From Leifsonia sp. ZF2019 (GTDB lineage Bacteria; Actinomycetota; Actinomycetes; Actinomycetales; Microbacteriaceae): 64,000 nt of DNA. The notes beneath the pieces are model-generated. The model was not told the DNA's origin and made no database searches. It saw only the letters and a program-made list of their open reading frames with translations. Location of the stretch: assembly GCF_019924635.1 (NCBI RefSeq), contig NZ_CP065037.1, positions 620,001-684,000 on the forward strand. Reading direction: 5' to 3'. Position numbers and translations under genes: made by a program. Shown piece after piece: positions 34,241 through 42,576 of the stretch (position 1 is its first letter; each line of letters begins with the position of its first letter).

Positions 34241-35116
34241 TTAGGCCGCGAGTGTGAGCGGCTCGGCTAGCTTGGCTTCGAACTCGATGGGCGTCAACCC
34301 GCCGAGGGTGTCTTGGGCGCGTTGGCGGTGATACTTCCGCTCGATCCAGATCACGATGGCCAGGCGCAGCTCCTGCCGGGTGGCCCATCGCTGCTGGTTG
34401 AGCACGTTCGTCTGCAGCAGTGACCAGAAGCTCTCCATGGCGGCGTTGTTCCCGGCGGCACCGACTCTGCCCATCGATCCGACCATGTCGTGACGGCGCA
34501 GCTCGCGGGCCATTGCCCGGCTGCGGAACTGGCTACCCCTATCGGCATGCAGGATGCACCCGGCGACCTCACCTCGGCGCGCGACGGCATTGCGGACAGC
34601 GTCGACGGCGAGCTTCGCGGTCATCCGATCCGAGATCGAGTAACTGACGATGCGGTTCGAGAACACGTCCTTGATCGCGCAGCAGTAAAGCTTGCCTTCG
34701 CTGGTGCGATGCTCCGTGATGTCCGTGAGCCAGAGCCTGTTCGGGGCATCTGCGTGGAACACACGCTGCACGTGATCATCGAACACCGGCGGGCCAGCCT
34801 TCTTTCCCTTCCCGCGTCGCCGGCGTTGCGCGGAGGACAGGATCCCGGCCTGCGAGCACAGCTTCCACGCCGTCCGCCGACTCATCCGCCACCCCGCCCG
34901 ACGAGCTTCGTCGGCGAGGTATCGGTATCCGAACGTCGGGTCGTCGTGGTGCGCATCGTGCAGGGCGTTGATCCGATACGCGCGGAGCACGTCCGCGTAA
35001 CGGATCGGGTCGTTTCGCCACCGGTAGTACGGCTGGCGGGCGAGCTTGAGAACCCGACACGACACCGTCACGGGGATCCCCGCGTCGGCGAGCTCAGCAA
35101 CGAGCGGGTACGTCAT
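34241..35116 (-). CDS. IS3 transposase orfB
   Basis: 291 residues. N-terminal HTH_21-type region (PTFGYRYLADEARRAGWRMS), then the rve core with LTDITEH (Asp), HADRGSQF (Asp) and MESFWSLLQ (Glu), ending GGLTPIEFEAKLA. Full length. Expected to be made as an orfAB fusion by frameshifting in the 35113-35116 overlap. Confidence 0.85.
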   Translation of the reverse strand: MTYPLVAELADAGIPVTVSCRVLKLARQPYYRWRNDPIRYADVLRAYRINALHDAHHDDPTFGYRYLADEARRAGWRMSRRTAWKLCSQAGILSSAQRRRRGKGKKAGPPVFDDHVQRVFHADAPNRLWLTDITEHRTSEGKLYCCAIKDVFSNRIVSYSISDRMTAKLAVDAVRNAVARRGEVAGCILHADRGSQFRSRAMARELRRHDMVGSMGRVGAAGNNAAMESFWSLLQTNVLNQQRWATRQELRLAIVIWIERKYHRQRAQDTLGGLTPIEFEAKLAEPLTLAA

Positions 35117-35418
35117 TTTGGGGAACCACCCAGGCGCAGGTTCGCCTGCGACAGATACGCCACCGCGCGGCGGAGGACCTCGTTCTCCTGCTCATGCAGG
35201 CAGATCCGCTTCTTCAGCTCCCACGCCTCGGCCGCGTCAGCCGCGGTCTGGCCGGGACGGTTGCCGTCCTCGACGTCGGCTTGGCGGAGCCAGTTCTGCA
35301 GCGTCGCTTCGCTGATGCCGAAATCAGTGGCGATCTGTTTGATCGTGACGCCGCTCTCGCGGCTACGAGCGACCGCGACAACGTCCTCGCGGAACTCTCC
35401 GGGATAAGGACCGGGCAT
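35113..35418 (-). CDS. IS3 transposase orfA
   Basis: 101 residues from ATG 35418: PYPGEFREDVVAVARSRESG then QIATDFGISEATLQNWLRQA (HTH) and a zipper (ELKKRICLHEQENEVLRRAV). Standard IS3 orfA. Confidence 0.8.
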   Translation of the reverse strand: MPGPYPGEFREDVVAVARSRESGVTIKQIATDFGISEATLQNWLRQADVEDGNRPGQTAADAAEAWELKKRICLHEQENEVLRRAVAYLSQANLRLGGSPK

Positions 35419-35487
35419 GATGACATCCTCCCCGCCAGCACCTCCCGGCACTAACGATCAGTTGTCACCGATCCGTTCCTCACGCCC

Positions 35488-36145
35488 CAATGGGGTTCTC
35501 GGCATTCTTGGTGGGTAGCGTCCCGGTTTTGATTCGATCTAGGACTGTTTGGGTGGTCGTGTCTATCGTTATGAGGTAACCGTTGCTCGTGCCAACGTAC
35601 AATTTCTTCCCATCGGTGACTTCAGTGAAGAAATCCATGCCAGTTGGTTTCCCCGCTTCGGACCCTAGATCAATTTGTCCGACTTCTTTTACGTCGCCTG
35701 AGGTTTGGATGTCAAAGATCCGTACCATGCAACTTATCCTCGCGCCCTCACATACGGCTTTGTAGAGGAGGCCATCCGGGCTCTTCGCTGACAGCGCATC
35801 GGAGCGAGTGGCCTGAATGGCGCTGTCTCGGGGCAGGTCCCGACCGAGTGAGTCTAGGACGGCCCGGGCTATCGGTCCGATTGCGTTGACGCTTTCTCCG
35901 GGTCCCATAGCCGGAGTCATGAGTGCATCGGGGTTTCCGCGCGGGGAAGTGGTCTCGTTCAAGTGCTGGTAGCTGTCAACCGTCCGGAATCCGGGTGGTG
36001 CACCAGCGACCATGCGTGCGTTCCGATCAAGCGAGTCATCTTCTGAAGCCATCGCAGGACCTGCGACTGAGGCTGCGAGGAAGCACATCGCCCCCGCAGT
36101 TAGTGTCGCTGAAATCATTCGGTTTCTTGCCGAGGCACGACCCAT
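35488..36145 (-). pseudogene. Secreted beta-propeller protein truncated by IS3
   Basis: About 218 codons. Signal peptide MGRASARNRMISATLTAG... to GPAMA, then SEDDSLDRNARMVAGAPPGF, a stretch strikingly like the AEDDPLERGTRIVGG junction of the trypsin-like protease at 55851. The body holds a first propeller blade (MVRIFDIQTSGDVKEVGQID; KKLYVGTSNGYLITIDTTTQ). The frame ends inside the IS3 terminus (residues GA then stop). The remaining blades are lost. Confidence 0.65.
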
Positions 36146-36343
36146 AGTTTTCTCCTAAATCCGCCACAGAAGTGAGTGCCGCGCTATCAGTGCACGGCCA
36201 CCAAACCCATCTCCTCCTTCATCCTTCCAACCTCAATACAGCTACTCATCCGCCCAGGGGCGGATTTCAACCGGCACTTGGGTACTATCTTGTTTGGGGT
36301 GTCAACGACGGCCCAGACGGAGCAGGTTTTCTTCGGGTTAAAT

Positions 36344-36962
36344 TGGTGCATCCGGGCTTGGTTAGTTCTCGTTTTCGCGTGCCTGTTCGGGTCGTTGCCT
36401 AGTGCGGTAGGAGTCACCGGTGAGGGTGAGGACCTCGGCGTGGTGGACGAGCCGGTCGATCATCGCGGCCCGACGATGTCGTCGGAGAACGTCTCTCCCC
36501 GACGACCGAATGGCAGCATCGAGTGTTCCTGGCCGTGCCCACCGGAATCGGAACGCCGGGAAACCACAGATCACACTGAGTGATCTCACCCGGCCGATAG
36601 ATCGTCCGGTCTGCCGGGTCGACGCCCAGAAACTCCGGCCGGATCTGCCGCAACCGGTCCTTCAGGTCGTGATCGAGTGCGGGAACTCAATTCGTTCGGC
36701 GATCACCGTCGCCTTCATCGTGGGGAACTCGGCCAGCAGCATCCGGGTTCGCGGCTCAAACGAGTAACCCTTCGACCCTCGCGGCGGCCGCTTATACTTC
36801 GGCGGATGATCCACCGCCAGCATCCACGTCACCGTGTTCCGGCCGATCCCCAACCGTTCCGCGATCGCCGCCTTCGACAACCCCTTCAGACCGGTGAAGC
36901 CGATGAACCTCCGCCCAATCCTGCAACGAAATCACCCTCCAGAAATATCGGAGGATGCACCA
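36344..36962 (-). mobile_element. IS21 remnant with internal deletion (istA head joined to istB tail)
   Basis: Ends read TGGTGCATCC at both sides. The IstA N-terminus (SKAAIAERLGIGRNTVTWML, ..RPPRGSKGYSFEPR, then QIRPEFLGVDPADRTIYRPG) is joined near 36470 to the IstB tail (IDRLVHHAEVLTLTGDSYRT). About 1.8 kb of a normal IS21 is missing, and there are frameshifts as well. Confidence 0.7.
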
Positions 36963-37036
36963 AATTACCGGTCGATACCTGCACAATTTTCACCCGTCGT
37001 CGACACATGATCCTCGAGATATTGCTTCAGCTTTCT

Positions 37037-37739
37037 CTAGCGGCCGCGGCCGCTGCCCTGCCGGCGATCGCCACCATCTTGCTGGCGACGCTTGAGCTCA
37101 GCCAACTGCGCGTCTAACCGTTCCTGCAGGGTCGGTTTCGCAGGCGGGTCGTTAGTCGGCGCCGGCTCCTCACCAGCGGTTGATGTAGACGGTCTAGGTT
37201 CCGCCGACCCTTTATCGACGACCCGCTCGGCCAGGACCTCCTCGGCTTCGTCGAGTGTCAGCTGGGTGAGGGAACGCACCTCACTACTGACAGCGGCCAG
37301 ATCACGTTCGATGATTCGAAGTTGCGCCTGGACCGCTCTCAGCTCTCTAGCGTCTGCGTTCGGGTCGGCTGTCAGTTCAGCCGCGGCGACAAGCGTCGTC
37401 TGGTACGCCAGCTGCTGTTCCTCAAGATGTTCTTTCGCTTTATCGATCGCGGCAACGGTGTCAAACATGTAGGGGTTCACCCACCGAGCCTTGGCGTTCA
37501 CCCGCGCCTCAAGTTCCCGTAGCTCGTTGGGCAAGAACTGAACCCTTTCGCGGGGCAGTGATGCCCACACGTTCAACGGTTGCAGCGAACCGTCTCGCCA
37601 CGGCTTTGAAGTTCGACGGATCGATCACCGCCGCATTCGTTGAAACCCACAGCCCTTCATTCGTCGCATCAGGACGCGAAATATACGCAAGTGCCTTTAC
37701 AACTGTCGACTTGATCTGACCCATCTTCACAACGGCCAT
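37037..37739 (-). pseudogene. Mobilisation relaxase, internally deleted
   Basis: The N-terminus (MAVVKMGQIKSTVVKALAYI, SRPDATNEGLWVSTNAAV) is typical of MobA/VirD2-like relaxases. After about 65 residues it is joined out of frame to a helical C-terminal part (LPNELRELEARVNAKARWVN ... LDAQLAELKRRQQ). The catalytic centre is mostly gone. The ATG at 37739 overlaps the MobC stop. Confidence 0.6.
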
Positions 37740-37890
37740 CAGCCTTGTTCCTCAACAACAGAACCCGCAGCGGACTCGATCAGCCCCTGGATCTGATGCC
37801 ACAGCTTCTTCACCGCACGCATCTCCTGGACCTCATCCTCGGCATTCACATGCCGAGCGATCTGATTCACGTTGTTTCCGATCCGGGGGA
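37739..37890 (-). pseudogene. MobC relaxosome protein, C-terminal fragment
   Basis: PRIGNNVNQIARHVNAEDEV then QEMRAVKKLWHQIQGLIESA match the MobC C-terminus (GNN.NQIAR..N). Its N-terminal part has been replaced by the esterase-terminator repeat at 37893. Confidence 0.65.
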
Positions 37891-37892
37891 GT

Positions 37893-37985
37893 AGAGAGTC
37901 AGACGAGTGCCCGGCTCCGCGCAGGGCACTCGCCATTGGACATCGAGCGTGGCCGAACGGCTGATACGGCAACGACGTTTCTGCT
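37893..37985. repeat. Copy of the esterase terminator region
   Basis: About 93 bp matching 27489-27580 with roughly ten changes: AGAGTCAGACGAGTGCCC.., then GGCTGATACGGCAACGACGT. The esterase gene itself is absent. Confidence 0.7.
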
Positions 37986-38144
37986 CGACAGGCTCTTCTG
38001 TTCGCGACCGGCCCAACATGATGGGGCAGAGTCGCATCGGAGGTATACCGCACGCAGGGTAGTGCCAAACAGGAATGGCCCGCGAGCGTCAGTGAACCCT
38101 GAAAGATGTCTCGCGACGACACCCCAGTCTGAACCGCACCCACC

Positions 38145-38169
38145 ATACGGATGAGGAGACACGCCCTAG
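38145..38169. mobile_element. Orphan IS5-type terminus
   Basis: GGATGAGGAGACACGCCC followed by TAG, like the other orphan ends. No transposase sequence is attached. Confidence 0.5.
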
Positions 38170-38399
38170 GTCTGAGGACGGTCGCCGCGCAGGGCCCGAG
38201 GTGCTCGGTCAGCTCCACGTTCTATGCGGCAGAGCATGGATCTATCCCGGCATTCCCCGTCCGCGAGCGAGGCGCTTGGGCGTGGGAAGGAGAAGGCGCG
38301 GGGTGAAAACCGTCCGATAGTGCGCACGACCCTGTGCGTTGGAGTCCTCCTGCCACACGATGTCCATGACGAGTCTGTCAAGGTGGCGGAAGGGCATAA

Positions 38400-39086
38400 T
38401 TGGCGAACCGACGAGTGCTTCGGGGCTTCGTCTTCATGTTGTTGGTGGTCGGGGCGGCCGCTGTTCTCGCTGGGCTGACGATCATCTGGGTGGCGCGGCT
38501 CACTGTCACGAGGTCTGTCTATGTTAGCCAACTGGGCGCTGAGGGAGCGCCGACTGCTGCGATGTTCCGTGTCGCCTTGCTGCTGATCGCTGCGGGCGGT
38601 TTCTTGATCGCATTAGCGAGTATCGATGTGCGCTCCCGCGTACGCGTGCTCGACTGTTGGGCGCCCGCGTTGAGCCTGGGGTTCGCTGCACTCTGTTTCT
38701 TGATCGCCTCGCAGGTTACGTGTACGGCACACTGCCCGGTCCCAATCGTGGACCCGCGATCGACGTACCAAGATCTCGCTCACACGGTCGCGGCAGTGCT
38801 CGGCTTCACGGCCGCCTGCTTCGCGATGCTTCAGGTCGCTTTCATCGACCGATCGGCATGGCTGGCAAGATACTCCTTCGTCAGCTGTTTGGCGGTCGCG
38901 CTTATCACGATCGGCGGTGGGGTGCTCGCGATTCTCCAAGTGGCGACGACAGCCGGCGCCTGGATGGAACTGATCGGGACGACGGTGGCGATCATTTGGA
39001 TCGCTGTCTATTCGCTCACCCTGGCGTGCTCGCCGATGCATGCCAGGGTGGTAAGCGTCGAATGGGCAGCGTCTACGGACGGGTAA
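38400..39086 (+). CDS. DUF998-family membrane protein
   Basis: 228 residues with six predicted helices (GFVFMLLVVGAAAVLAGLTI; FRVALLLIAAGGFLIALASI; LSLGFAALCFLIASQVTC; VAAVLGFTAACFAMLQVAF; FVSCLAVALITIGGGVLAIL; IGTTVAIIWIAVYSLTLACS). The YVSQLGAEGAPTA loop after helix 1 is typical of DUF998. TTG start with GGAAGG 7 nt upstream. Frame intact among decayed neighbours. Function unknown. Confidence 0.65.
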   Translation: MANRRVLRGFVFMLLVVGAAAVLAGLTIIWVARLTVTRSVYVSQLGAEGAPTAAMFRVALLLIAAGGFLIALASIDVRSRVRVLDCWAPALSLGFAALCFLIASQVTCTAHCPVPIVDPRSTYQDLAHTVAAVLGFTAACFAMLQVAFIDRSAWLARYSFVSCLAVALITIGGGVLAILQVATTAGAWMELIGTTVAIIWIAVYSLTLACSPMHARVVSVEWAASTDG

Positions 39087-39183
39087 GGTCTCAACGATCG
39101 AACATGCCAAGACCTTGCGTGACCCTCGCGTTGTGGGGCGAAGCGCAAGGCGGGCGCGCGTGCTGTCGGCCGAAAGCCACCGG

Positions 39184-39864
39184 TCAAAAGAGGTCGTCGA
39201 CGAGGGAAGACGCAGGTGTGACCCAGTTCGCGTAGAGGATCGGGTAGGCGCTGACTTGCACGGTTTGGGCGACAACCGGTACCGGAATATCCTCCCATCC
39301 GGAGGGTCGCTAGCCTGTCGAGGAATGACGACGAGGCGAATGTCGAGTCTTCGATCTGCTGCACTGTGCCCCTCGGAAGGTCTCTGCTGGAAAAGCCCGA
39401 CGGAGTCTCTGTCGCCGGTGTTCAGGTTACGGGGGCTGGACTCCTGCCCTGCCGTGACAACCGCGACGATCGCTGCTCGGCGTTGGGCCTCCGAGCTATG
39501 GAACTTGGTCTTTGCAACCGAGATAATGATCGCCGCATTCTGGATCTGCTCCGAATCGAACCCCGAAATCACCTCGAAATTCACGGTCGGTGTCGGATGA
39601 AGAGCAAGCGGGGGTCGCGCCGGAACAAGGTTGTTGATCGATTGGGCGTGCGTGCTGACCCCATCTGGGCCGCATGATCCAGTATGCGCGTTCCCGTGAA
39701 CACCGCTTCTCCCGCAAGGCCTATCACGAGGCGAGTGAGCGCGACACTCAGTCGTGTGCTGCGTCCCCCTCGCGCCGACTGGATGACGTTACGGCGGTCC
39801 GCGAGATTGTGGGAGCGCTGAAAATCGAATGAGTGCTTTCGACGCCGAAACGTGATCCAATGCA
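39184..39864 (-). pseudogene. Secreted peptidoglycan-hydrolase-like protein with RSTRLSVALT leader
   Basis: Leader RSTRLSVALTRLVIGLAGEA at about 39780-39720, then (frame changed) NFEVISGFDSEQIQNAAIII and AAIVAVVTAGQESSPRNLNTG-DRDSVGLFQQRPSEG. This is the QES..RNL..GDRDS.GLFQQRPS signature of actinobacterial muralytic-type proteins. After two more frame changes it ends DIPVPVVAQTVQVSAYPILY-ANWVTPASSLVDDLF, stop 39186-39184. At least three frameshifts, so it is dead. Its leader is shared with the gene at 10907-11376. Confidence 0.6.
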
Positions 39865-39922
39865 CGCCCCTCAGCTTGCGTGGCTCCGTCGCGGCCACAG
39901 TCCGCGGATCGGCCCAGGACCG
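39690..39922 (-). repeat. Leader cassette of the RSTRLSVALT family, copy 3
   Basis: About 96% like 11128-11362 by eye. Identity ends just after the signal peptide (TGT). Confidence 0.8.
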
Positions 39923-40050
39923 GCTTTTCACCCACATGACGGCCACCGCTAGTGAATCGAGGAGAGAGCTGTCACTCCCCGCCGTTCTGTCGACACAGCC
40001 GGGGTGCCCGCTACACCAGCGAGTACTGTGACTGATTGTCCTGGGCCGGC

Positions 40051-40215
40051 TTACCTTCCGACGGCCGAATAAAGGGCGGCGCCGATCAAGGCGGCAGCTT
40101 CCGCGTCGATCAACTCCTGGTAGAGGGTTTCAGTCGCGACCCGGATCCGGTCCGTGACATCGGTGAGTTTCAATTCCCCGAGGAACTCGAAGAGGGCATG
40201 CTGGCCAAGAGCCAT
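40051..40215 (-). pseudogene. IS256-family transposase N-terminal fragment
   Basis: MALGQHALFEFLGELKLTDV then TDRIRVATETLYQELIDAEA and AALIGA match the N-terminus of IS256 transposases. It ends after 54 codons. Confidence 0.65.
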
Positions 40216-40523
40216 CGTGCATCTGTGTCATTCCGTGAGTAACTTCGATCGTTCTCACTGACCATCGCACGATGACTCGTCACGTTCACGACAACGAGGC
40301 CAGCGCCGGGTTTCCTCACCACTCCACGGGACGCGGCCCACAACCTGAGAGACGCGCTTACTGAAAGAGATCGACAGCCTTCGCATGCGTCCGCGTCTCC
40401 GCCTACGATGAGGCGATCTTGAAGATCCCGATCTCTAGGACCCGGGGCATGAGTCCGTTCCGGTCGAAGAAGCTCGCCATCTGACCGTTCGCCCATGCGA
40501 GAGTGCTACTGTCGTGAACCGCT

Positions 40524-40605
40524 GCGGTCGTGGCGGAACTGGCAGACGCGGGGCACTCAAACTGCTCTCCCTCCGGGGGTGCGGGTTCGATTCCCGCCGA
40601 CCGCA
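40524..40605 (+). tRNA. tRNA-Leu (anticodon CAA)
   Basis: Acceptor GCGGTCG pairs with CGACCGC. The anticodon loop is CTCAAAC between GGGCA and TGCTC, with a long variable arm and a GTTCGATTC T-loop. CCA is not encoded. Confidence 0.85.
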
Positions 40606-40609
40606 CCCA

Positions 40610-40694
40610 GGTGGGTTGTCCGAGCGGCCTAAGGAGCCAGTCTTGAAAACTGGTGAACAGCAATGTTCCCTGGGTTCGAATCCCAGACCCACCG
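40610..40694 (+). tRNA. tRNA-Ser (anticodon TGA)
   Basis: Acceptor GGTGGGT with ACCCACC; anticodon stem CCAGT/ACTGG around CTTGAAA; class II variable arm. Only 4 nt separate it from the Leu gene. Confidence 0.85.
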
Positions 40695-40705
40695 CGGCAA
40701 GACCT

Positions 40706-40779
40706 GGGGTGGTAGCTCAGCCGGTCAGAGCAGCGGACTCATAATCCGTCGGTCGCGGGTTCAAACCCCGCCCACCCCA
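40706..40779 (+). tRNA. tRNA-Met (anticodon CAT), elongator type
   Basis: Acceptor GGGGTGG with CCACCCC; loop CTCATAA gives CAT; T-loop TTCAAAC. The fully paired first acceptor base pair argues for the elongator rather than the initiator. Confidence 0.8.
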
Positions 40780-40806
40780 CAACCGAACATGTGAAGAAAA
40801 CCCAGC

Positions 40807-40881
40807 CCGGGTGTAGCTCGGCTTGGCGAGAGCGCCCGCTTTGGGAGCGGAAAGTCGCAGGTTCACACCCTGCCACCCCAA
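40807..40881 (+). tRNA. tRNA-Pro (anticodon TGG), possibly degenerate
   Basis: The anticodon CCGC-TTTGGGA-GCGG is sound and CCA is encoded (40882-40884). The acceptor CCGGGTG against CACCCCA has mismatches at the first two pairs, and the T-loop TTCACAC lacks the usual A at position 58. It may be a tRNA pseudogene or a divergent mobile-element tRNA. Confidence 0.65.
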
Positions 40882-40904
40882 CCACCGGCAGAACGTCGGC
40901 ACAA

Positions 40905-40976
40905 TCCGCCTTGGTGTAACGGCAGCACGACAGCCTTTGGAGCTGTGAGGTCCAGGTTCGAATCCTGGAGGCGGAG
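40905..40976 (+). tRNA. tRNA-Gln (anticodon TTG)
   Basis: Acceptor TCCGCCT with AGGCGGA; stem ACAGC/GCTGT around CTTTGGA; T-loop TTCGAAT. Confidence 0.85.
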
Positions 40977-41187
40977 CACAACACACAGACCATCAACCCG
41001 CCCGCCGCGGACCCTTCCACTCTCATCCGCGGTACCAGTCGAACGGCGAACCAAGTAAAGCTCCTTGACACAAGGCCATCTGATCACCGGCTGGCTGCTA
41101 TCCGATCGCGTGGACTTCGCCGCAGCGCTCACCGCACGCATTCTCGACAGGCTGCCGAGAACGCAGGGTCGCGTTCGCCGCACGTAA

Positions 41188-41464
41188 TCGGGCGTTATGC
41201 GATCTCAGATGGCGGATCTCGTCCCGCGGTCCCATGTGGGTGGGGCCTTGGGGTGGATGGCCGCGTGTTGACTGGTTGTGACGATGGAGGGAGTTGAGGG
41301 AGGGATCGCGCCTCGGTGCCGGTCTCTCAACCTGAGAAACCTGAGAGGAGAGCGTGATGAAGCGGTCATTTGTGGGGCACAGATCTTGGGGAGCGTGTGC
41401 TGCGGCAGCGGTCTTGAGCCTGTTGGTGTTGTCTACGTCGGCGCCGGCGATAGCGGCGGAAGAT
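41188..41464 (+). repeat. Promoter plus signal-peptide cassette of the MKRSF family, copy 1
   Basis: Nearly identical to 55694-55970 (a few substitutions and a 10-bp insertion before the ribosome-binding site). Identity stops abruptly after the codons AAEDD, at the end of the signal peptide. Confidence 0.85.
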
Positions 41465-41950
41465 GATCGCCCATTGGCGTTACGGGCAGTTGATGAGAAT
41501 CAACCTGCTGCCTTCACTTTTGATGTGGATTTCCCTATCGGGTTGGCACCCCAGGATGCTCTCGGGAAGGTTAAGGAACACTTTGCTGAATACTTCCCTG
41601 TTGCAGGTACCCCGGATGTCTTCCCCTATAGGAAGAATCTCATCAAGCAGCCCGTTATCGATTTCGCCTTACCTGAGAGTAAGAATGTCACGGTCTCGTC
41701 TGAGAACTTTGCTTCTTTTGTTACATCATGGGACTTCGGTGTGGCATCTTCAGGGTTCCAGCTGGTATCCGCCCCAGGTAATTTCGCCGGTAAAGACTCG
41801 GTCACCGCTTTTGGTTTCTATAAGTCAAGAGATGGCCAATACCTGATGAATGTTTCAGGTCGAGTGACCAATCCAGAGATTGATAGAACGGACTACCTTG
41901 CGGTCACCAACAACCTGTGGGCAAGGTTCGCTGCCAATCTCTCCGAGTAG
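41357..41950 (+). CDS. Secreted protein with the MKRSF leader, mature domain unrecognised
   Basis: 197 residues. The first 38 (MKRSFVGHRSWGACAAAAVL ... IAAEDD) equal those of the trypsin-like protease at 55851. The mature part (FTFDVDFPIGLAPQDALGKV ... KEHFAEYFPVAG, ESKNVTVSSENFASFVTSWD, YLMNVSGRVTNPEIDRT) has no resemblance to it and no family I recognise; it looks like a mixed alpha/beta extracellular domain. ATG 41357 has GGAGAG upstream. The codon use of the body is noticeably less GC-rich than the leader. A transposon lies 9 bp after the stop. Confidence 0.7.
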   Translation: MKRSFVGHRSWGACAAAAVLSLLVLSTSAPAIAAEDDRPLALRAVDENQPAAFTFDVDFPIGLAPQDALGKVKEHFAEYFPVAGTPDVFPYRKNLIKQPVIDFALPESKNVTVSSENFASFVTSWDFGVASSGFQLVSAPGNFAGKDSVTAFGFYKSRDGQYLMNVSGRVTNPEIDRTDYLAVTNNLWARFAANLSE

Positions 41951-42018
41951 GCCCACTAGGCCGTGTTGCTAAAGAGCGTCGTGCGATCGAGATGGCCGGT
42001 TGACTCGGCTCCAAGATG

Positions 42019-42036
42019 TGCGCATACTTATGCGCA
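42019..42036 (+). promoter_or_regulatory. Palindromic operator overlapping a leaderless promoter
   Basis: Perfect 8-bp arms TGCGCATA (42019-42026) and TATGCGCA (42029-42036) with a CT spacer end on the A of the passenger-gene ATG. TTGACT at 41999-42004 lies at -35 distance from CATACT (42023-42028), which would place transcription at or next to the ATG. The same layout is present in all three copies. Confidence 0.55.
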
Positions 42037-42557
42037 TGGCTACTCGGAACGTGTATGTGTCTGCTGACGATGCGGCGCTATTCGACCGGGCGGCGGAACT
42101 TGCCGGGGGGCTCTCTGCCGCAGTGGCTTCAGGCCTGCGGTTGTTCGTCGCAGCACGAGAGCAGGAGCGAGGAGCGGAGAAGATGGGCGAAGTCGAAGTC
42201 GACGTCAGCGATGGCCCGGTGATCACGGTGAAGCGTTTTACGGGGCGTCAGCTCTTGCGGTTCGAGAGTCAGGACGGTTCGCGCTCGATCACCTACCGCG
42301 TGTATGCGACCTCCGGAGGACAGATCGCGGTCTACCAGCGCGAGGGTCCGAACTGGCGACTCTTCATCTCACCACACGAGGACGCCCCCGTATGGAACAA
42401 CCCAAGGACGTGGTCGGAAGACTGGTGGCGGTCAGGTCAACGATCTCTGTCGGTCTTCCCCGATACTGCGGCGATGGCGAACGAGTTACCGCCAGAGCTG
42501 GTCCAAGCCACGATGACAGCGCTCACGGTCCCCGACGTCGAGGACCTCGACATCTGA
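42036..42557 (+). CDS. EXLDI-family protein, transposon passenger, copy 1
   Basis: 173 residues ending EDLDI, the C-terminal EXLDI signature. The N-terminus (NVYVSADDAALFDRAAELAG, LSAAVASGLRLFVAAREQE) has a strand followed by two helices, like a ribbon-helix-helix domain. The middle (TVKRFTGRQLLRFESQDGS, YRVYATSGGQIAVYQREGPN) is beta-rich, and the end (LPPELVQATMTALTVPDV) is helical. The ATG at 42036 is favoured because the family begins at this point; there is no ribosome-binding site, so translation is probably leaderless. The gene lies wholly inside the transposon. Role unknown; DNA-binding autorepression is an inference from the palindrome. Confidence 0.75.
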   Translation: MATRNVYVSADDAALFDRAAELAGGLSAAVASGLRLFVAAREQERGAEKMGEVEVDVSDGPVITVKRFTGRQLLRFESQDGSRSITYRVYATSGGQIAVYQREGPNWRLFISPHEDAPVWNNPRTWSEDWWRSGQRSLSVFPDTAAMANELPPELVQATMTALTVPDVEDLDI

Positions 42558-42576
42558 AGGTCCGACCTCGCGCTCG

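Larger units (their letters stand above)
34208..35487 (-). mobile_element. IS3-family element B, complete
   Basis: About 1280 bp with inverted ends GGGCGTGAGGAACG. OrfA and orfB are intact and overlap by 4 nt, so it looks transposition-competent. It has truncated the secreted propeller gene downstream of 35488. Confidence 0.85.

Noticed and set aside
38613..39584. A single 323-codon minus-strand gene
   Set aside because: Only the first third (39584 to about 39390) is coding; the rest is antisense to DUF998. The true body changes frame and ends at 39184.
40435..41183. Several minus-strand open frames with repeated G-F-E-P-type motifs
   Set aside because: They are antisense to the five tRNA genes; such frames are a common artefact of tRNA T-arm complements.
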